From NCBI GenBank assembly GCA_002633005.1, contig NMRA01000060.1, positions 378,864-442,863 on the forward strand: a stretch of DNA of 64,000 nucleotides. The letters are read 5' to 3'. Every line of letters starts with the position of its first letter. The stretch's first letter is position 1. A model generated the notes under the pieces. The model saw nothing but the letters and a program-made list of their open reading frames with translations. It was not told the DNA's origin and searched no databases. Source of the stretch: Phoronis australis (taxonomy: Eukaryota > Phoronida > Phoronidae). This document shows, one piece after another, positions 61,001 to 64,000 of this stretch. Both the position numbers and the translations under genes were made by a program.

Positions 61001-63016
61001 CTAACTTGGCCAAGCAGTCACAGAGATAAGGAATTAGCCTGCAAGTTCCACTTTACGGTGGGCAGCGGGCACACATGCAAGCAGACTCACATACACGCGT
61101 ACACACACACACAACTGATGGATATGATAGACACACAGCTCCAAACATCCACAAAATTATCTTCCCAGTTTAGCAAGCAAATAAGCATGAACTGTCATCA
61201 AAATTACATCCTAATATCAAACACCTTGCAAGAGGCACATACCGTATTCAGTGTTGAGGAGTGACATGTTTTGGAGTAATGTGATGCAATTGAGCAAAAG
61301 AAGACAGACATATTGATTTGATGAGTAATTCTTTGAAAGTATAGGGTGAACACCGCATGCCATAAACACAGTGAACATTTAGCAAATTTCACAAACATCT
61401 GTAAGTTTCAATGTCTGAATTCTTATCAAATATACGAGTCACACACCAGACATACACTGACTTCTGGAGTTAAAACACTCGAGACTAGTACCTTGAACCT
61501 GTCTGAGGACAACTTACATAACCCAGAGTCCATAAATGAAAATTGTAAATTAAAATCTAATATCATACCAGTAAGCTAAAACCAAAACTATTAATTTATC
61601 TTGAGATATGTGAGACAGATTGCTTGTTGAAGTAATTGTGATATCAACATATACGGTATACTCTCCCTTCTCCCTCCAATGCCCACCAGTCCCACACCTG
61701 TCCAAGATGACTGGAGGCAATCGAGGTCTTACAATTCTTATCTGCTTAGAACTCCATCAAATGCCCTACCTGTTATTTAGGGACTGCACCTAAATCCTGG
61801 CACTTTCAATAAGTAGGTTATGTTTACCGGTATGGTCTACGTTTAAGTAATAAACTTCTACTATCACGGTAAAAAATTGAAAGCATACCATGACAGTTTC
61901 GCCAAATGCTATTCTACTTGATGAGAATAAATTCGATACACAATCTGTCAAATTTATTGTGATCAAGCAGAATGGCCATGATAGTAGAAAATTATTACGT
62001 ATCTGACAATTTCAAATACAACACTTACTTCCAAGTGGGGAATCTAACACCCAGGAAAATATGTTTTACATTTTCTACTCTACTTTTGTACAAACTCAAG
62101 ATAAGTGTCTATTATTCTGTGCTGTAGGAGTGGTTATTGTTTACAATCCGACTCCATTAACGTACATACTTGATACTACTATTTTCTGAATCCTCTAGTC
62201 ATGGTGATTCCAAAAATGTATTGCTTGTACTGATTGGTCGATTATTATTCACAATTTCCGAGTTTTTCCAAAGAGTTCATTTGCAATGCGGATTTAGTGA
62301 GGCAGCCATTTTTAAAAGTGCGACACTTGTCAGCAGGATTGATAACTAACGGTTAACCGTGAGATGTCAAGTGTTTTCGAGGACGACATTTGTCCACGAG
62401 AACACATACTCTCGTGTTTTTTCTATTGAAGTTTTGAAGAGGGAATCCTTTATAAATGACTATTACTGTTTTTTACTCAGAGTTTCCCTAACATGCCACG
62501 CGGTATCTTCTAGCCAATTTTGGGGTCTTTTTGACACACGCATGATCATTGTAGTTATCATTCCTGCTGACAGGTGTCACAGTTTTATAATGGCGGTCAC
62601 TCGAGATCGGCTGCCGCAGATGAACACCTCGTAAAAACAGTGAATGCATGAATAAAAAGAGCCTAATGGGTACGAGTACATTTTTGGAATCACTTGATCA
62701 TGACGAGAGGATTCAGAAAATATTAATATCAAGTATGTACGTTAATGGCATTGGATTGTAAACAATAACTGGATTTACATAATGACTTACGTAGATAGTA
62801 TGCGTATTATAAACAATAACCGAGTTCCATTTCGAGTAAAAAGATTAGAACCCGGACCCTGAACTGAAGAAATCTCAACTCTGACAATGCCACAACTGCA
62901 CAAGTGAAAAACTTATCTCAGAAGGACTGCAATACTTACTTCAAATACTCCAGTGAATGAGGATTTTTGGGCTTCCACAGTGAACCACCGAACCATCCTT
63001 TCTGTTTGGGAAACAT
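33791..63016 (-). CDS. CLEC16A: CLEC16A (ema/gop-1 family), 23 coding exons
   Basis: Cytosolic, membrane-associated regulator of endosome maturation, autophagy and mitophagy; in mammals it works with the RNF41/Nrdp1-USP8 ubiquitin machinery. Despite its name it has no lectin domain. Exons in transcript order: 63016-62940, 53016-52888, 52277-52144, 51276-51209, 50524-50444, 49861-49756, 48908-48785, 48267-48084, 47617-47567, 47238-47131, 46227-46083, 45458-45237, 43742-43690, 42564-42495, 41984-41818, 41186-41136, 40613-40485, 39887-39767, 38418-38267, 37798-37483, 37025-36876, 36468-36106, 34461-33791. All borders are GT/AG and phases join without a break. The total is 3672 nt, 1223 residues plus stop; human is about 1050. 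The ATG aligns with the human start. I see no frameshift or internal stop. Confidence 0.95.
34462..36105. other. CLEC16A intron 22, no structure seen
   Basis: Noncoding intron of about 1.6 kb. I see no repeat or RNA feature that I can support. Confidence 0.4.
37483..47238 (-). CDS. CLEC16A: CLEC16A exons 10-20: central conserved region
   Basis: Residues 319-830. Exon 10 starts [14 protein letters not shown]. Exon 11 holds [19 protein letters not shown], matching human FIKPTETLERSLE. Exon 12 begins with a variable acidic stretch and ends [16 protein letters not shown]. Exons 14-16 give [43 protein letters not shown] and [11 protein letters not shown]. Exon 17 gives [20 protein letters not shown], exon 18 [17 protein letters not shown], and exon 19 [15 protein letters not shown] and [14 protein letters not shown]. 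Exon 20 gives [20 protein letters not shown] before LLDVP. All line up with the human protein in order. Confidence 0.95.
38415..39000. repeat. Degenerate minisatellite at a CLEC16A splice acceptor
   Basis: The unit GTCTGGAAAATGGGAAG, usually followed by GTGAAGCAGT after about 10-15 bases, recurs near 38417, 38468, 38549, 38595, 38632, 38703, 38762 and 38807. The first unit overlaps the exon 19 acceptor (minus strand, AG at 38420-38419). It is noncoding, and units are much diverged. Confidence 0.5.
39001..39766. other. Rest of CLEC16A intron 18
   Basis: AT-rich, noncoding. Nothing further seen. Confidence 0.4.
40785..40914 (-). mobile_element. tRNA-derived SINE in a CLEC16A intron
   Basis: On the minus strand the head reads TGTGTGGCAAGGTGGTCTC (A-box type), then GTCATGGGTTCAACTTC (B box, about 40873-40857), then GTGTCCTTGAGCAAGGCA, a motif shared by many invertebrate and fish SINE bodies. 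It is inserted in the sense orientation of CLEC16A. The 3' limit is uncertain and may extend to about 40720. Confidence 0.65.
43100..43143. repeat. CA/CG-rich microsatellite
   Basis: Runs of TATATACACACACGCACG and CGCTCGCACACATATACA directly abut the left arm of the inverted pair. Confidence 0.7.
43144..43577. mobile_element. Inverted pair of 120-bp arms between microsatellites
   Basis: 43144-43261 and 43454-43568 are reverse complements with few mismatches. Each contains TTTGCTTTAATT, CAACAAACTTTCG, AGTGTCTACACAAGTGTCTT and ATCGGAT. The spacer is about 190 bp. Because both arms read the same way outward, mirror protein frames (LCRHSESLL and LCRHYESLL) appear on opposite strands; these are not genes. 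The strand reading CCGATGAAAGACACTTGTGT...CGAAAG resembles retroelement termini with worn hammerhead cores, but the canonical core is absent. Confidence 0.7.
43590..43652. repeat. TA/CA-rich microsatellite
   Basis: ATACACAGATATACATATAC and similar alternating steps directly follow the right arm of the inverted pair. Confidence 0.7.
46385..46640. mobile_element. Dispersed AT-rich repeat, copy 3
   Basis: Matches 17800-18010 with CTTTTTGCTAAATTTTACT, GTATCAAGTCAAAAATCAAA, CAAACCTATAGTGTGGTAAA and TACTTGGCTGA. Lies in CLEC16A intron 10. Confidence 0.55.
47567..63016 (-). CDS. CLEC16A: CLEC16A exons 1-9: FPL domain and following helices
   Basis: Residues 1-318. The start exon reads [12 protein letters not shown] and then NPHSLEYL. 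Exons 2-6 hold the FPL domain (about residues 45-200), with stretches nearly identical to human: [62 protein letters not shown] and [13 protein letters not shown]. Exon 7 has [13 protein letters not shown]. Exon 8 has [20 protein letters not shown] and NRLLTPLYV. Exon 9 (51 nt) ends FLLSQ. Strong conservation marks this as the constrained part of the protein. Intron 1 is about 9.9 kb and is mostly repeats. Confidence 0.95.
47755..47960 (-). mobile_element. Terminal fragment of a Penelope-like retroelement
   Basis: Minus strand: a noncoding stretch ends in a hammerhead-like core and then CAAGTTTTAAAACCGTTGT. Such cores in terminal repeats are characteristic of Penelope-like elements. No RT or GIY-YIG frame is next to it. 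It lies in CLEC16A intron 8. Confidence 0.45.
47769..47814 (-). ncRNA. Hammerhead ribozyme-like motif
   Basis: Reading the minus strand from 47814: ACTT (stem I), CTGAGGA (fits CUGANGA), T, GGTGT, a ten-base loop, ACACC (stem II), GAAA, CATG (short stem III), UC as the cleavage triplet GUC, then AAGT closing stem I. A one-base bulge follows the first core box, where active ribozymes usually have a G-C pair. Stem III is very short and self-complementary, as in the minimal, possibly dimeric, hammerheads of Penelope-like elements. Probably weak or inactive; the fold is inferred by eye. Confidence 0.5.
49354..49595. mobile_element. Dispersed repeat, copy 1 (partner at 60653)
   Basis: About 240 bp sharing with 60653-60904: CCTAACTATGCTA, GAACTAAACGACAATGCTAT, AAAGTGCAG, CTCACATAGCC and GGTTCAGTGATTTGCA in the same order and orientation. 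Noncoding; family unknown. Confidence 0.7.
49910..50010. mobile_element. Fragment related to the composite element at 55236
   Basis: Begins AAGAGCAACGCGGAGCGTTG then AAATGCGCCCAC, exactly as at 55236, and remains similar for about 80 bases (GTATCCTTCTAGGGTTGTTT, ATAAAGTGAACAGTAGAGGG). The CAACGC/GCGTTG hairpin is kept. The rest of the element is absent. Confidence 0.65.
50145..50145. other. Ambiguous base N
   Basis: Single N inside CLEC16A intron 5; it does not touch an exon. It indicates draft-quality sequence. Confidence 0.99.
53017..53879. other. CLEC16A intron 1, near part, no feature
   Basis: Noncoding sequence upstream (in transcript sense) of exon 2. No repeat structure that I can support. 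Confidence 0.35.
53880..54191 (-). pseudogene. Decayed THAP-domain fragment, copy 4
   Basis: Minus strand from ATG at 54191: [18 protein letters not shown], then [20 protein letters not shown], a stop, SEWIKQVRW, a stop, [13 protein letters not shown], and later VPDVPKPGE. This is the best preserved THAP head in the window (C-x-x-x-C, VTFPTS box, W, NRTESSF). Closest to the copy at 8790, which ends with the same IPKPG block. Confidence 0.7.
55236..56486. mobile_element. Composite element with higher-order 140-bp repeats
   Basis: The left end AAGAGCAACGCGGAGCGTTG then ATGCGCCCAC (55258-55267) is matched by the inverse GTGGGCGCAT at 56476-56485. Between lie about eight 110-160-bp units marked by GCCACTAGG-type sequence (55318, 55429, 55570, 55710, 55858, 55990, 56148, 56290). 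Three flavours (GGCGCAAAATAC; GGGGACACA; GGAGGCGCCACAGTAGTC) follow each other, giving a period near 420 bp. A perfect 9-bp hairpin (56461-56480) stands just inside the right end. Apparent frames (DDDFQTDP) are repeat by-products. Confidence 0.7.
56778..57182. mobile_element. Small element with CCTTTCGTACT inverted ends
   Basis: CCTTTCGTACT at 56778-56788 and its exact inverse at 57172-57182; outward, GG(C/T)CC extends the match. The 405-bp body is noncoding, with several GAAGTTA/TTAACTTC motifs also found at 54940-55090. MITE-type, family unknown. Confidence 0.5.
58378..59875. mobile_element. Element with AATAAGCGCCC-type inverted ends
   Basis: The left end TATCTTATTCGCCTAATAAG then CGCCC and the right end GGTGCTTATTCGGGCGGATA then CGGTA are inverse copies at roughly 20 of 26 positions. 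The motif ATAAGCGC recurs inside (58460, 59311). The noncoding body is interrupted by a younger hAT-like element (59326-59814). Confidence 0.55.
59326..59814. mobile_element. hAT-like nonautonomous element with 8-bp target duplication
   Basis: The ends CAGGCCTTTATCCAG and the inverse of CAGGCCTTTATGCAG flank 489 bp. CCACCCTC stands immediately before (59318-59325) and after (59815-59822), a perfect 8-bp duplication. Removing the element restores one continuous AATAAGCGCCACCCTCC flank, so it inserted into the older element around it. The interior has GGCGTCC/GGACGCC repeats and no transposase. Confidence 0.85.
60653..60904. mobile_element. Dispersed repeat, copy 2 (partner at 49354)
   Basis: Same-orientation copy of 49354-49595 with one duplication (CTAGTGTACTAGTATAGCAG) near its start. 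Lies in CLEC16A intron 1. Confidence 0.7.
60905..62132. other. CLEC16A intron 1, AT-rich, short CA microsatellite
   Basis: Noncoding. A short CA-type run (TACACACACACACAAC, about 61099-61114) is the only simple repeat. No gene seen. Confidence 0.4.
62133..62769. mobile_element. Foldback or MITE with ~90-bp inverted arms
   Basis: 62133-62219 and 62676-62769 are reverse complements with few mismatches. Shared pieces are GTTATTGTTTACAATCC, CCATTAACGTACATACTTGA, ATTTTCTGAATCCTCT and GATTCCAAAAATGTA. The 450-bp middle is noncoding. It sits about 170 bases downstream, in transcript sense, of the CLEC16A start exon. Confidence 0.75.
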
Positions 63017-63052
63017 GTCTGGATAGTCTGTAACAACGTATCTCTTGTTTTT
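62940..63052 (-). other. CLEC16A: CLEC16A start exon with 36 nt of 5' UTR
   Basis: On the minus strand an acceptor TTGCAG (63058-63053) precedes 36 noncoding bases, then ATG at 63016-63014, and the exon ends at a GTAAGT donor (62939-62934). An acceptor before the start codon means a noncoding first exon must lie further up, between 63059 and the window end or beyond. The frame upstream of ATG is open but has no other Met. Confidence 0.8.
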
Positions 63053-63792
63053 CTGCAATTTAAAGGAGAACACGTAACATCGTTTCGCCCGATTCAAAAC
63101 AGATTGAACTGACCGAAACTCACTTCATTTTCACTAAAAATAAGCAAGAGCCAATGTTTATTAAAATACACTTTTGATCGATAAATTAAAATACCCAAAA
63201 CTGACTAATGAATTTTTTCTGAAATTGGAATCATTCTTTCAATTTATAATCTTTTTTGATGCAATTAGCAGGTTATTGTAGTTGAGAGAACTTTTATTTG
63301 AGTCGTTTTTATGAACAGCCCGCCAGACGGCAGGCCAAAGTAAACAAGAGAAGACGACTGCTGTCGGCTTCACATGTTTGTCCGAGGGCGTACTGAACAG
63401 CTACTATTTCCATGTTCGTTGTGCGTCGCGGAATCCTGAGGTACAAAAACCTAAGGTAATGGTAGTGATAAAGCCTTTATTTGTGTCAGGAAATTTAGTC
63501 TAAAACTTCTTCGCTGTATCGAGCAGTGATCACAGAAAGTAGGCTGTTTTTAAAATTACTGTCATTGCCATTATTGCCAAAGTAGCGAGGACAGCATTCT
63601 TCAGCGAATCGCTTCGCGTATCTGTCACCGTGTTAAATTCGCTCACTACAATCGGCAAAAAATAACTCAAAAATGTAATAAATGTGAATAAAAATTATTG
63701 CAAACTATGAAAAAATATATTGTTTTACTTATCTGATAATCTTTTTTTGTCACAAAATTCGTTTAATAATACTTTGCACGAGTTTTTTGCAG
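63053..63792. promoter_or_regulatory. Probable divergent promoter region of CLEC16A
   Basis: This 0.7-kb stretch sits between the CLEC16A 5' UTR exon (leftward) and a candidate coding exon running rightward. It contains a somewhat more GC and CpG rich patch near 63340-63450 (AGCCCGCCAGACGGCAGG, TGCGTCGCGG), unlike the AT-rich flanks. I see no TATA box that I would trust. Assignment as promoter is inference from position. Confidence 0.4.
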
Positions 63793-63935
63793 GGATGTGA
63801 CCGATTTTTCAGACCAAAATGGATGCCGGTAAAAATGAGTGCTATTTGGTTTTCAACCCAGGAGAAGACTAAACTCCCGAATTTTTACGTGAAACTTCGT
63901 GAAAGAACAAAAGGGAGCCTTGCGAACACGATTAT
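63793..63935 (+). CDS. Candidate coding exon of an unrecognised gene
   Basis: The stretch follows a TTTTTTGCAG acceptor and ends at ATTAT|GTAAGT. The frame is open throughout, with Met codons at 63823 and 63835; the second reads MSAIWFSTQEKTKLPNFYVK and then LRERTKGSLANTI. Amino-acid composition looks coding and position suggests a gene divergent from CLEC16A. I do not recognise the protein. It is not DEXI, the neighbour of human CLEC16A. The remaining exons lie outside the window. Confidence 0.4.
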
Positions 63936-64000
63936 GTAAGTAGTTTTCACTTTCCTGCACTTAAAAGTTGAAAAAGTCGCCTGTTCCCGCGACCTTCAAC

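Noticed and set aside
63793-63935. DEXI, the neighbour of human CLEC16A
   Set aside because: The translated segment does not resemble the DEXI protein in sequence or hydrophobicity.

Overview
The window is nuclear DNA from an animal. The genes are split by long, AT-rich, repeat-filled introns with GT/AG borders, and the two recognisable genes are animal families. One N (position 50145) points to a draft assembly. Gene content and repeat style fit a non-vertebrate, probably marine, bilaterian (mollusc, brachiopod, ambulacrarian or lancelet). I cannot fix the phylum from the sequence alone.

Layout. (1) Positions 1-12080 hold no convincing gene. They carry tandem repeats, a foldback minisatellite element, a perfect 26-bp inverted repeat spanning 8.2 kb, and a decayed THAP-domain fragment. 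(2) Positions 12081-27627 (+) carry eleven coding exons of an indoleamine 2,3-dioxygenase (IDO) gene. All splice phases agree. A 15-nt microexon is included, and the N-terminal exon or exons were not found. Its introns contain a Harbinger-like element, a tiny hAT-like element, a probable solo LTR, a 4 x 124-bp tandem array, THAP fragments, an antisense non-LTR retrotransposon fossil (reverse transcriptase plus RNase H) and a tRNA-derived SINE. (3) Positions 27628-33790 are the intergenic space between two convergent genes and hold a second foldback minisatellite element and two hAT-like MITEs. (4) Positions 33791-63016 (-) carry a complete CLEC16A gene (ema/gop-1 family). It has 23 coding exons in consistent phase and a predicted product of 1223 residues. 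Its introns hold another SINE, inverted repeats, a hammerhead-like motif of Penelope type, a composite higher-order repeat, and a hAT-like element with a perfect 8-bp target duplication nested in an older element. (5) Positions 63053-64000 look like a divergent promoter region, with a candidate first coding exon of an unrecognised + strand gene at the edge.

The two genes are neighbours, not a pathway. IDO oxidises tryptophan to N-formylkynurenine. CLEC16A is an endosome, autophagy and mitophagy regulator. I see no new enzymatic system. The most notable content is the dense set of intronic elements with structured termini. Exon borders were set by hand from family similarity and GT/AG sites; repeat limits are approximate unless a TIR and target duplication are cited.
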